Source of the DNA: Streptobacillus moniliformis DSM 12112
GTDB lineage: Bacteria; Fusobacteriota; Fusobacteriia; Fusobacteriales; Leptotrichiaceae
Direction: 5' to 3'
Assembly (NCBI RefSeq): GCF_000024565.1
Contig: NC_013515.1
Coordinates: 434,001-498,000 of the forward strand
Length of the DNA: 64,000 bases
In this document: one piece after another, positions 8,668-16,929 of the stretch
Position numbering within the stretch: position 1 is the stretch's first letter
Layout of the letters: each line of letters begins with the position of its first letter
Translations under genes and position numbers: made by a program
The notes under the pieces: model-generated
Told to the model about the DNA's origin: nothing
The model's database searches: none
The model's input: only the letters and a program-made list of their open reading frames with translations

Positions 8668-9882
8668 ATGATAATAGCTCTTTTAATAACTTTAATATTC
8701 TTTTCTATATTAACTGCATTTGATATAAGTTTCATTAATGTTAATTATATAGAAAAAATTTATTTAAAAGAAATTGAAGAGAATAATAAAAAAAAGGTAG
8801 CAAAATTTTTAGAAAGATTAATAAGATATAAGATAACATCTAATATTTTGAATTTAATATTAATAGCTATGTATTTTAAAATTGTAAATTTTAATATAGG
8901 AATATTTTTTGGTTTTAGTTTAGAATTTTTTGCTATATCTGTATTAATCTTAATATTATTTCAGACTTTTATAAAAGCTATATCTAAAATAGATGTATAT
9001 AAAACGCTGATATATACTATAGATTTTATTGATGTATTAATGATAGTTCTATTTCCATTGGTATTTGTTGTAGAATACATATATAAGTGGATTAATAATA
9101 TAGTTAGTAATGGTGAACATAAGGAAGAAATAGATCTTACTGAAGAAGATATTAGAAATATTATTAATTGTGCTAACAATACTGAAGTGGAAAAAGAAGA
9201 AAAAGAAATGATACATAGTATATTTAATTTTACTGATACTACAGTTAAAGAAATTATGACACCAAGAACCTCTATAATTGCATATGATGTTGAAGAGATT
9301 TTAGATAATGTATGGGATGATATAATAGAACATGAATTTTCACGTATACCACTATATAACGAAAGTATAGATAATATTTGTGGTATTATGTATACTAAAG
9401 ATTTACTAAAATGTAAAAATAGAAATATTAAATTGAAAAATTTAATGAAAGAAATGGTCTATGTTCCAGAAACAGTAACACTTACATACATGTTAGAATT
9501 TTTCAGACAAAAACAACAACATATGGCTATAATTATAGATGAATATGGTGGGACATTAGGGCTAATAACTATAGAAGATTTGCTTGAAGAAATAGTAGGT
9601 GAAATAAGAGATGAGTATGATATAGAAGAAGAAAATTTTAAATCTATATCAAAAAATGTATACGAGTTATTAGGAGAAACTTTAGTTGAAGAGATTAATG
9701 AGAAATATAATTTAGATATAGAAATATCTGAGGAATATGATACTATTTCAGGGTATATACAATATAAGCTTGAAAGAGTAGCAATAGAAGATGATAAGGT
9801 CATAAATAATGATTATATAATACAAGTTTTAAAAGTTGATAATAAGAAAATAGAAAAAGTAAAACTTATTATCAAAAGATAG
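8668..9882 (+). CDS. CNNM/CorC (HlyC-type) membrane protein with CBS pair
   Basis: The protein has hydrophobic segments at the N-terminus, near residues 50-85 and near 100-130, forming a diverged DUF21-like transmembrane module. A CBS-domain pair follows (TVKEIMTPRTSIIAYDVEE and the second repeat ending DEYGGTLGLITIEDLLEEIVGEIRDEYD in the full sequence), then a C-terminal CorC/HlyC domain. Members of this family are implicated in Mg2+ or Co2+ efflux; actual substrate is unknown here. The frame is open from TTG 8623, but the predicted promoter starts RNA near 8626. The AAAAAGGAG site at 8637-8645 lies about 22 nt before ATG 8668, which is longer than normal, so ATT 8650 or ATA 8656 are possible starts. 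ATG 8668 is given as the conservative choice. Confidence 0.85.
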   Translation: MIIALLITLIFFSILTAFDISFINVNYIEKIYLKEIEENNKKKVAKFLERLIRYKITSNILNLILIAMYFKIVNFNIGIFFGFSLEFFAISVLILILFQTFIKAISKIDVYKTLIYTIDFIDVLMIVLFPLVFVVEYIYKWINNIVSNGEHKEEIDLTEEDIRNIINCANNTEVEKEEKEMIHSIFNFTDTTVKEIMTPRTSIIAYDVEEILDNVWDDIIEHEFSRIPLYNESIDNICGIMYTKDLLKCKNRNIKLKNLMKEMVYVPETVTLTYMLEFFRQKQQHMAIIIDEYGGTLGLITIEDLLEEIVGEIRDEYDIEEENFKSISKNVYELLGETLVEEINEKYNLDIEISEEYDTISGYIQYKLERVAIEDDKVINNDYIIQVLKVDNKKIEKVKLIIKR

Positions 9883-9890
9883 GAGTGAAA

Positions 9891-10421
9891 ATGAATAAAT
9901 TAGAAATTCAAAAATTAGATGAAATGATTAGAAGTATCCCTGATTTTCCAGAAAAAGGTATAATATTTAGAGATATTACTACTGCATTAAAAGATAAAGA
10001 AGGATTAAAGCTAATAATTGAAGATTTCACTAATAGATACAAAGACAAGGGTATAGATTATGTATTAGGTGCTGATGCTAGAGGCTTTATTTTTGCATCT
10101 GCTATAGCATATAATATAGGTGCAGGATTTGTTCCAGCAAGAAAAGCAGGTAAATTACCAGCTGAAACTGTAAGAGCTGAATATTCATTAGAATATGGAA
10201 CTAATGTTTTAGAAATTCATAAGGATGCATTTGAAAAAGGTGCTAATGTTTTAATAGTTGATGATTTATTGGCTACAGGTGGAACTGCAAAAGCTATGGT
10301 AGATTTAGTAGAAGAATTAGGAGCAAAAGTATATGAGTTAGCTTTCTTAATAGAACTTGTAGACTTAAAAGGTAGAGATTCATTAAAAGATAAGGAAGTA
10401 TATTCAATATTAAAATTTTAA
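9891..10421 (+). CDS. apt: Adenine phosphoribosyltransferase
   Basis: Apt salvages adenine to AMP using PRPP. The 176-residue protein has IPDFPEKGIIFRDITT near the N-terminus, the ADARGFIFASAIAY segment, and the PRPP-binding motif VLIVDDLLATGGTAKAM at about residue 120. The ATG at 9891 lies 5 nt after an AGGAG site; the upstream GTG at 9885 overlaps that site and is rejected. It is probably co-transcribed with the preceding CNNM gene (8-nt gap) and ends in a strong terminator. Confidence 0.96.
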   Translation: MNKLEIQKLDEMIRSIPDFPEKGIIFRDITTALKDKEGLKLIIEDFTNRYKDKGIDYVLGADARGFIFASAIAYNIGAGFVPARKAGKLPAETVRAEYSLEYGTNVLEIHKDAFEKGANVLIVDDLLATGGTAKAMVDLVEELGAKVYELAFLIELVDLKGRDSLKDKEVYSILKF

Positions 10422-10428
10422 ATAACAT

Positions 10429-10459
10429 AAAAAATACTCACAGAATGAGTATTTTTTTT
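10429..10459. terminator. Bidirectional intrinsic terminator after apt
   Basis: A stem with arms AAAAATACTCA and TGAGTATTTTT around a 5-nt loop ends in a T run on the + strand and, because of the leading A run, also in T on the - strand. It separates apt from the convergent small gene at 10458-10655. Confidence 0.85.
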
Positions 10460-10655
10460 ATTCAAATATATCTGAAAGTTTAAATAATAAATAAACTTGT
10501 AATATAAATATTAAGGTAAGTATTAACACAGGTTTTACAGAAAGTTCTATTATAAATAAAGGTATAATATTAATTATCATTGTAAATGGTAATATATTAA
10601 CAGCTGTTTCTAATAAGTATTCAAAATTTGTTATTTTTAATAATGCTTCCATCAT
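10458..10655 (-). CDS. Small hydrophobic membrane protein, unknown function
   Basis: A 65-residue protein, mostly two hydrophobic stretches (about residues 14-35, ILPFTMIINIIPLFIIEL, and 40-58, VLILTLIFILQVYLLF) ending in a short charged tail. It is supported as a real gene by a GGAG site 7 nt before ATG and a good promoter on the - strand (TTGCGT, 17 nt, TATATT). I do not recognise a family. It is divergent from the XRE regulator at 10805, and the two promoters face away from each other with -35 boxes about 27 nt apart, so the regulator may control it. Either of two adjacent ATGs could start it. Confidence 0.6.
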   Translation of the reverse strand: MMEALLKITNFEYLLETAVNILPFTMIINIIPLFIIELSVKPVLILTLIFILQVYLLFKLSDIFE

Positions 10656-10688
10656 TTTATCACTCCATCGTTTTATTTTTATAACACT

Positions 10689-10717
10689 AATATACCATAT
10701 TTGCTTTAAAAACGCAA
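10689..10717 (-). promoter_or_regulatory. Promoter of the small membrane protein gene
   Basis: Read on the - strand: TTGCGT (10717-10712), 17-nt spacer, TATATT (10694-10689). It lies 34 nt upstream of the ATG of the 65-residue protein. Confidence 0.55.
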
Positions 10718-10744
10718 CAATAAATTTAAAAAAATAAAAAAATG

Positions 10745-10773
10745 TTGCTTTTTTCTAACTCTAATGATATAAT
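10745..10773 (+). promoter_or_regulatory. Promoter of the XRE regulator gene
   Basis: TTGCTT at 10745-10750, 17-nt spacer, TATAAT at 10768-10773; predicted start of RNA near 10780 and ATG at 10805. An inverted repeat GCAACA (10714-10719) / TGTTGC (10743-10748) spans the -35 boxes of both divergent promoters and is a candidate operator. Confidence 0.65.
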
Positions 10774-10804
10774 ATGTTATATTATTAAAGCTGGAGGGAA
10801 GTTT

Positions 10805-11170
10805 ATGATGGATCTAGGACAAACTTTAAAGAATGCCAGAGAAAGAAAAGGATATTCATTAAGGGAAGTTGAAGGTAAATTAAATGAAAAAGGAATAAGT
10901 TATGCACATACTAATATAAAGAGAATAGAAGATGGTGAAAATAATAAGACATCTATAAAAGTTTTGGCAGGACTTTGTGAAGTTTATTCTTTAGATAAAA
11001 TAAATATCATGAATTTAGCTGGTGCTAACATAGAAGAATTTGTAGAGTTAAATGATATAGTAAAAAAAGCGACTTTATTCTTTAATGATAAAAATGTAGA
11101 TGAAGATGATAAAAAGAAACTTTTAGAAGTTATGAATGAAATGTTCTATAAATCTAAATTTGATAAATAA
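10805..11170 (+). CDS. XRE-family helix-turn-helix transcriptional regulator
   Basis: The 121-residue protein has an N-terminal Cro/C1-type HTH at about residues 5-65 (LGQTLKNARERKGYSLREVE, then YAHTNIKRIEDGE and SIKVLAGLCEVYSLD). The C-terminal half is charged and helical with no recognised ligand domain. The start is ATG 10805 (or 10808), after the GGAGGG site at 10793-10798; the longer open frame from 10742 begins upstream of the -35 box and is rejected. It is a single gene between its own promoter and a terminator. Its target is unknown; the divergent membrane-protein gene is the obvious candidate. Confidence 0.85.
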   Translation: MMDLGQTLKNARERKGYSLREVEGKLNEKGISYAHTNIKRIEDGENNKTSIKVLAGLCEVYSLDKINIMNLAGANIEEFVELNDIVKKATLFFNDKNVDEDDKKKLLEVMNEMFYKSKFDK

Positions 11171-11173
11171 CTT

Positions 11174-11217
11174 AATGTCTTAAAACTAGTTTAGAAAGGT
11201 TTTAAGACATTTTTTAT
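11174..11217 (+). terminator. Intrinsic terminator after the XRE gene
   Basis: Perfect 13-bp stem AATGTCTTAAAAC / GTTTTAAGACATT around a 12-nt loop, followed by a T run. Confidence 0.9.
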
Positions 11218-11341
11218 TTGAAATCTATTAAATTTTAAATAAAAATATAGTTTCAGTTTTTTAATTAAAGTTGTAATAATATGATTAGAGAATTTATTCA
11301 CAAAGCTAGATTTTATGAAGTTTATGATACTTTATTAATCA

Positions 11342-11372
11342 TTGACAAAAAGGTCAGGGGGGGGGGTATAAT
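11342..11372 (+). promoter_or_regulatory. Candidate phase-variable promoter: poly-G tract in the -35/-10 spacer (OMP operon 1)
   Basis: TTGACA at 11342-11347 and TATAAT at 11367-11372, both perfect consensus, are separated by 19 nt. The last 10 nt of the spacer (11357-11366) are an uninterrupted G run in a genome region that is otherwise extremely AT-rich. Loss or gain of G by slipped-strand mispairing would change the spacer; 17 nt would need two fewer G. Neisseria porA is the known precedent for this type of switch. The 125 nt between the previous terminator and this promoter hold nothing I can name. Confidence 0.85.
11357..11366 (+). repeat. G homopolymer, 10 nt
   Basis: Ten consecutive G ending directly against the -10 box. 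One of only two long G runs in the window; the other is at 46780-46790 in an equivalent place. Confidence 0.97.
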
Positions 11373-11418
11373 TAACTGAAAACAATGAAAGATATTAATA
11401 ATAAATATAGGAGGAAAG

Positions 11419-13461
11419 ATGTCAAAGTATAAGATGATAAGCTTATTAGCTATAGGAGTAGCATCATTAAGTGCAGAATACTACGTTAAAAACGATAGTA
11501 AAACAGAATTTGGTTATGAAAATGCCTTTACCAAAAAAGCATCAACAGAATTAAACTGGGGAGGAATATTTGGTAAAAACAAAGAAGTATTTACATTTGT
11601 AGGAGGTGAAGTAAACTTAGATAAAGATACTAACTTTGGAGGAGAAATCCTTTTAGGAATAAATGTAAAAAAAGCAATAACAAAAGATATAGGCTTAATA
11701 TTAAATGCAGCCTATCAATATAATGATAAAGCAATGAATAAGAAAGCCTTTGAAGAAAATATAAGAGAAGTATTAAAAAGTAGAGGAGAATGGAAAGAAG
11801 AAATAGAAAAAGACAAATATAAACTAAAAAGATATTACCGTGGACAAGGATTAAGATTTAAAGGAGAAGAGACTTTATTTTCAGGAGTAGTAGATTATAA
11901 CCATAAACTATTTAAACTACAAAGTGGAGTAATATATACAGCAGGATATGCAGCAAATTCAAATAATAGATTAGAAAGCTTTTTAAATTTAAAGACAAAT
12001 AAATCAAACTATGATATAGAGTTAGACATAGATCATAAGTTTAAGTATGAAAGACCAGATCAAAAAACAGATAACGGCACTTATTCAAAAGGAGGAAGAT
12101 TAAACATAGAATTAAGTGCAAGAGGTAATGTAGGAAATTTAAATACATATAATAAGGGCATAGTATATTTAGGGACAATAATACCAAGTAAGAAGGATTA
12201 TCAAATAACAAGTGAGAATGAAGTTAAATATACTATTAATAACATTGAGCTATCAACAGCCTTTAATAATAAGTTAGCCTTTAGACAAGTAGAAAAAATA
12301 AATCCTGATAAATTAAAGATAAGATTACAACCAGAATTAAAACTAGGATTAAAGTATGCTAATAAGAATATAGACTTTGAAACAAATGGACTAATAAAGG
12401 GTAGGGTAGATCTTAAGAAAGAAAAACAGAAAAAAATAGAATTAGAAATGGATGAATACACTAAAGGAAATAATATATCAGCTAATAACACAGATATTAA
12501 GAGAGCAATTTCTAATATATATGTTGATAGTAGAGCAGGATATAAATTAGGAGTTTTCAACTTTAGGTTAGCAGGAAGATATGTAGGGGTAGTAAGTCTT
12601 AAAGAGAAAAGTAAAGACATTGATGCATATAACCAATATGCATTTGTAGGACCAGGAATAACATATGAGAGTAAGGTAAAGGAACTTAAATTAAGACATA
12701 GTTTTGATATAAGATATGAGATAGGGTATAAGGATAAGAAGACATTTAGTGTAATAAACTTTTGGAGTGATAATAGACAAGAGTATAAGGTAAATGATAA
12801 GTTATCATTAAAGGGAGAGGTAAACTTTACAAGTTCAAATAGATTCTCATTTATAGACAAGGACTCAGATAAAAATGAAATACTATTATTAGCAGACACA
12901 AAGGGGACAGTAGAATACAAACTAAATAACAAAACAGACCTTACTTCAACACTAGGGTTAAAGACTATATCACTGTTTAAAGAACATAATCAAAATGGTA
13001 TGAGCGATAATAACAAACATGGAGATGAAAGTTTACACTTAGATGTAAAATATGCATTTAAGGTTTCAAATGAAAATAAGGTAACATATCAATTAAATAA
13101 TAATATAGATATAGTAGGTAGAATAGATACAAGTTTTGCATATGGATTAAAATCAGATAAGTTATATGAGAGTTTAACAATGATAAAGAGAGAAAGAATA
13201 GGAGAAGATGGGATAATAACACATACAGAGGGAGATCTTAAGAAGATAAAGGAAGATGAACAAGCATTTGGAGCTGACAATAGAGCAATTTTATTAATAT
13301 CACCGAGTGCAGAATTAAGTTTAAAATACTTAAATGATAAGCTACATGTTAAGCCAAGCTTAGGGGTAGATGTAAGTGCTAAGGTAGGTAAGGATAAGAG
13401 TAAGTTAGAATACAAAGCAGTAAATGTAAAAGCAAGATTACAAGTGGAATATAGATGGTAG
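11419..13461 (+). CDS. Large outer-membrane beta-barrel protein (OMP operon 1, first gene)
   Basis: A 680-residue exported protein. A signal peptide (MSKYKMISLLAIGVASLSA) is followed by alternating, Lys/Asn/Tyr-rich strands typical of a transmembrane barrel, and the protein ends EYRW, a terminal aromatic as recognised by the Bam machinery. No passenger, autotransporter or TonB motif was seen. The mature part aligns along its length with the C-terminal about 670 residues of the next gene (shared GLRFK..E.L.SGV, GKNK..F.F.GGE and KSDKLY blocks). An AGGAGG site lies 4 nt before ATG. Expression would depend on the poly-G promoter. Specific role (porin, adhesin) cannot be told from sequence. Confidence 0.85.
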   Translation: MSKYKMISLLAIGVASLSAEYYVKNDSKTEFGYENAFTKKASTELNWGGIFGKNKEVFTFVGGEVNLDKDTNFGGEILLGINVKKAITKDIGLILNAAYQYNDKAMNKKAFEENIREVLKSRGEWKEEIEKDKYKLKRYYRGQGLRFKGEETLFSGVVDYNHKLFKLQSGVIYTAGYAANSNNRLESFLNLKTNKSNYDIELDIDHKFKYERPDQKTDNGTYSKGGRLNIELSARGNVGNLNTYNKGIVYLGTIIPSKKDYQITSENEVKYTINNIELSTAFNNKLAFRQVEKINPDKLKIRLQPELKLGLKYANKNIDFETNGLIKGRVDLKKEKQKKIELEMDEYTKGNNISANNTDIKRAISNIYVDSRAGYKLGVFNFRLAGRYVGVVSLKEKSKDIDAYNQYAFVGPGITYESKVKELKLRHSFDIRYEIGYKDKKTFSVINFWSDNRQEYKVNDKLSLKGEVNFTSSNRFSFIDKDSDKNEILLLADTKGTVEYKLNNKTDLTSTLGLKTISLFKEHNQNGMSDNNKHGDESLHLDVKYAFKVSNENKVTYQLNNNIDIVGRIDTSFAYGLKSDKLYESLTMIKRERIGEDGIITHTEGDLKKIKEDEQAFGADNRAILLISPSAELSLKYLNDKLHVKPSLGVDVSAKVGKDKSKLEYKAVNVKARLQVEYRW

Positions 13462-13471
13462 GGGCTAGATA

Positions 13472-16400
13472 ATGAAGGGAATAAAGACTTTAACATTATT
13501 ATCTATAATGATGGTTAATATATCATTATCAGATAATATAGAAACTAATGCATTAATATTATCATCTAAGAGAAGAAACACATCTATATCAAAGAAAGCA
13601 AATGAAATAAAGAAAGTAAATGAAGTAAAAGAGGAGGATGACTTTTTTAACTTTAGTAAGGCAAAGAAGATAGAGTTGTTATTAAAGGTTAATAGTGAGA
13701 GTACTATTTTAAGTACAAGGAATATGTTTTTAAAGAATGAACTTTATGGTTCTGCTAAAATATATGAATTTTTAAAATTATCTGGTGGATTGGATTTCGG
13801 AGCTAAAACATTTAAACCTCAAAATTACTATGGAGCATTAGGATTAGACTTTAAAGAATTTGGTAGTATAGAGTTAAAATTACATTCTAGTAAGAAATTA
13901 GATTTAAAGTATGAGTATGAGAAGAAATTAAAGGATTTAGATATTAATTTAAACACATCATATTCTCTTTTTAATGCAGCTCGTAAATTAGCTGGCACAG
14001 ATAATGAAATAAGGGTAGAACATCTTTATGCATTAAATGCTAATTTGGGATATAACCTAGGGAATAATTTTAAATTAATAACAGATTTAAATTTAAGTGC
14101 ATCTACTTGGAAATTACTTAATAATTTTTTTATGTATAATCTTTCAATAGGAGCAGGATTAGATTACAAGAATAATGTATTAGCTGGAATATATATAGCT
14201 CATTATAATAAAAGAGAACAACGATTTATAGATGATGAACTTAGTACAAATCATGATCTTAATTCAAGATATAATAAAGGCTTTAGCTTTAGGGGATATG
14301 TGGGATATGAATGGGAGAAGAGGTTAAATGAAAGTAGTAAGTTAGGACTTGTTGGTAAAGTGGGGGCTAATTTAGATAAACAAATCATTAGTGATAGGAG
14401 TGAACTTAATGATGATGGTGAGGTGGAGGTTATTAGAGATTGGGGACCAATTACTATAAATAATAACTCCTTTGCAACAATAAATCCACAATTAGGATTA
14501 AAATACAAGGTTAATGATAACCTTAATATAGAAGCAGAATATGAAGCTAGTATACTATTTCATAAAACTGGATATATAGTAATGGGTAATAAGATAAGAA
14601 CAGGATTGAAATATACATGGGAGAAATTAAGTGGTAAATCAATAATAGATGTATTAGCTTTAAATTCAAGTTCATCAAATGAGATATTTAAAAAGAATAT
14701 ATATGTAAGAGATAATACAGAATTAAGATTAAGACATGAAAAAAAAGAGAATAAACAATTAGCTAGTAATAATCCTTTAATTAAATATGAAGTGAAAAAA
14801 GAACTTAATATAGGAGCTTTAATAGGAAAGAATAAAGACCTATTTGTATTCCTTGGTGGAGAAGTAGTAGGAAAAGATTTAAAATACAAAATGGATAAAA
14901 AAACTAATTTAAAAACAATTGAAGGACTAGATGGGATAGCTAACATTGGATTAAACTTTAAAAGGAAGTTAAATAAGAATATAGAGCTTACATTTAATGG
15001 AGGATACCAACATAAAGGTGGAATGGAGGCAAATGTAAAAGAGGGGTTAAAGTTAAGAGGATTATGGGATAAGAAATATGAAGAAGATGAAATGGCAAGA
15101 AAAGAGTTTTATCATTCACAGGGATTAAGATTTAAAAATGATGAGGTATTAATATCAGGAGTATTAGATTTAGATTATGAGACAACTAAATCAAAGATAG
15201 GTATAATATATTCTGCTGAAGAACTAGTATATGAGAAAAGTAGGTTTGAAGGGTTCTTAAATCTAAATCAAAGATTAGGTAATTTTAACATAAATGGAAA
15301 TTTTAATTACAAACTAAAAGACATACATGAAGTATTAGATAGAATGGGTAGAGTAAAGGGAGATGTATCTTTATCAGGAAAAGTAGGAAATTTAGAAATA
15401 ATAGGGAAAACATATGTACACATAGGTTCTATAATAAGGAGTGATAAGGATAGAACATTTGGAGGAGAAGGAAGTTTAGTATATAAAAACAGAAATCTTA
15501 ATTTAAAGACAACTTTAAAACATGAAACTATGTATGATTATAGTGAGAATGAAAGTAAAGAGATATATAGTAAACCAAGACCTAAAAAAGACAAGACTAA
15601 TAGCTTGGTTCAAAAAGAAGAGTTTTTATTTAATTTAGGATACATCAATAAGAATATTGAACTTAAATCAAATATTAAAGTAAGAAGTAAAATATTAACA
15701 GATATTAAAAATGGAATTAAAATAGATACTAATAAATATAAGAAAAATGATACAAACAATAAGAACAAAGATTTTACAGTCTTATTAGCTTACACAGATA
15801 ATGAGTTAAATACAAAGCTAGGAGATATTACTTTAAGACTTTCATCAAAATATAGATACAATATGGATATGAATGATATTAAAAAATTAACACATAAACA
15901 TTTAGGATTAGCAGGGATTGGTATAACATATGATATTAAAACTGATGATCTAATGTTAAAAAATAGTGTTGATGCAAGATATTTAATATCATATTCTGAT
16001 AATGAGGATTATTCTATAATAAATGCATGGATGGATAATAATGTAGACTATAGAGTAAACAATAATTTAAGATTAAAAGGAGAACTAAACTTAACTAGTT
16101 CAAATAAGGTTAAATTATTAGAGAAAAAAGGAATGGAAATATTAGCTTTAGGAGATTTAAAAGGTATAATAGAAGCTAATTTAAGTGATAAAGTTGAGCT
16201 TAAGAATGAAACAGGATTAAATGCAATAGTATTATTTGACTTTAAAAATGGAAATAATTCTATATCAAGTTCTTCAAAACAACAAAGTCCAGTATTAAAA
16301 GAATTGTTATTAGACACTACTCATAGTTATAAGGTGTATAATAAAAATAGTTTAGGTTATGAAATAGTAGATGGAATAAAGTTAATAAGTAATTTAGAAT

Positions 16401-16732
16401 TTTCATATTTAAGTGGGTATAAATCAGATAAGTTATACAGTGTATTAAAAGATATAAAAAGAAAATTAATGGATGAAAATGGAATAATAGGAATAGGGAA
16501 TAATGAAAAGAAAAAAATAGAAGAAGAAAAGTCTAAATATGAATCTAAAAGTGGCTTATCAGTAATAGCAATAAAACCTGGTATAGAGGGAGAATTTAAA
16601 ATTTTAAATGATAGATTAACTGTAAAACCAAAAGTAGAAGTTCAAGTAAACTTTACTAATGATTCATATACAACATACAAGTATAAATCAACAAATGCAA
16701 AAGCAATATTAAATATTGACTATAAGTGGTAA
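13472..16732 (+). CDS. Double-length outer-membrane beta-barrel protein, paralogous fusion (OMP operon 1, second gene)
   Basis: A 1086-residue exported protein: signal peptide about 1-20 (MKGIKTLTLLSIMMVNISLS), a low-complexity charged linker with coiled-coil look (about 30-60), an N-terminal beta-rich region (about 65-400), then a region from about 411 to 1086 paralogous to the whole mature protein of the preceding gene. The joint is visible as NIYVRDNTELRLRHEKKE, matching the mature N-terminus of the first protein, followed by GKNKDLFVFLGGE. It ends DYKW, again a terminal aromatic. It starts 10 nt after the previous stop with a GGGG site, so both are one operon. Function unknown; surface exposure is inferred. 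Confidence 0.85.
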   Translation: MKGIKTLTLLSIMMVNISLSDNIETNALILSSKRRNTSISKKANEIKKVNEVKEEDDFFNFSKAKKIELLLKVNSESTILSTRNMFLKNELYGSAKIYEFLKLSGGLDFGAKTFKPQNYYGALGLDFKEFGSIELKLHSSKKLDLKYEYEKKLKDLDINLNTSYSLFNAARKLAGTDNEIRVEHLYALNANLGYNLGNNFKLITDLNLSASTWKLLNNFFMYNLSIGAGLDYKNNVLAGIYIAHYNKREQRFIDDELSTNHDLNSRYNKGFSFRGYVGYEWEKRLNESSKLGLVGKVGANLDKQIISDRSELNDDGEVEVIRDWGPITINNNSFATINPQLGLKYKVNDNLNIEAEYEASILFHKTGYIVMGNKIRTGLKYTWEKLSGKSIIDVLALNSSSSNEIFKKNIYVRDNTELRLRHEKKENKQLASNNPLIKYEVKKELNIGALIGKNKDLFVFLGGEVVGKDLKYKMDKKTNLKTIEGLDGIANIGLNFKRKLNKNIELTFNGGYQHKGGMEANVKEGLKLRGLWDKKYEEDEMARKEFYHSQGLRFKNDEVLISGVLDLDYETTKSKIGIIYSAEELVYEKSRFEGFLNLNQRLGNFNINGNFNYKLKDIHEVLDRMGRVKGDVSLSGKVGNLEIIGKTYVHIGSIIRSDKDRTFGGEGSLVYKNRNLNLKTTLKHETMYDYSENESKEIYSKPRPKKDKTNSLVQKEEFLFNLGYINKNIELKSNIKVRSKILTDIKNGIKIDTNKYKKNDTNNKNKDFTVLLAYTDNELNTKLGDITLRLSSKYRYNMDMNDIKKLTHKHLGLAGIGITYDIKTDDLMLKNSVDARYLISYSDNEDYSIINAWMDNNVDYRVNNNLRLKGELNLTSSNKVKLLEKKGMEILALGDLKGIIEANLSDKVELKNETGLNAIVLFDFKNGNNSISSSSKQQSPVLKELLLDTTHSYKVYNKNSLGYEIVDGIKLISNLEFSYLSGYKSDKLYSVLKDIKRKLMDENGIIGIGNNEKKKIEEEKSKYESKSGLSVIAIKPGIEGEFKILNDRLTVKPKVEVQVNFTNDSYTTYKYKSTNAKAILNIDYKW

Positions 16733-16737
16733 TATTA

Positions 16738-16772
16738 AAGGTGTTTAGGGTAAAACTTAAACATCTTTTTAA
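16738..16772 (+). terminator. Terminator of OMP operon 1
   Basis: Stem AAGGTGTTTA / TAAACATCTT (one G-T pair) around a 10-nt loop, followed by T-rich sequence. Confidence 0.75.
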
Positions 16773-16782
16773 TAAAATTAAT

Positions 16783-16829
16783 ACATGTATCAACAATCAA
16801 GAAAATTTACAATAAATAGTTTTTAATTT
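16783..16829 (+). repeat. Dispersed repeat, copy A (imperfect)
   Basis: This segment resembles 17700-17746 in the same orientation. The last 26 nt (16804-16829, beginning AATTTACAATAAATAG) are identical to 17721-17746; the first part is diverged. The two copies bracket the decayed insertion sequence. Confidence 0.7.
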
Positions 16830-16867
16830 GTAATGTGATAAAACATATGTAACAAAAAATAAAAAAA

Positions 16868-16929
16868 GAGAGATACATTTGATATAATAGAGTTTGACAA
16901 AAACTAAAACAATCAAAGGAGTATCTCTC
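16868..16929 (+). promoter_or_regulatory. Leader inverted repeat masking the IS ribosome-binding site
   Basis: GAGAGATAC at 16868-16876 and GTATCTCTC at 16921-16929 are a perfect 9-bp inverted repeat. The second arm lies directly between the AAAGGAG site and the transposase ATG. An RNA entering from outside would fold and hide the start, as known for several insertion sequences that limit read-through transposase synthesis. Confidence 0.6.

Noticed and set aside
11281-11376. Short frame MIREFIHKARFYEVYD to GGGYN running through the poly-G tract
   Set aside because: Only about 31 codons, weak ribosome-binding site, and it ends in the -10 box. I considered translational phase variation of this frame, but the perfect promoter boxes explain the tract better.
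12201-12932. 243-residue open frame on the - strand inside the first large OMP gene
   Set aside because: It is antisense to a well-supported exported barrel gene, has Ser/Leu/Phe-rich shadow composition and no ribosome-binding site. The same holds for 13089-13496, 14251-14508, 14560-14946 and 16048-16317.
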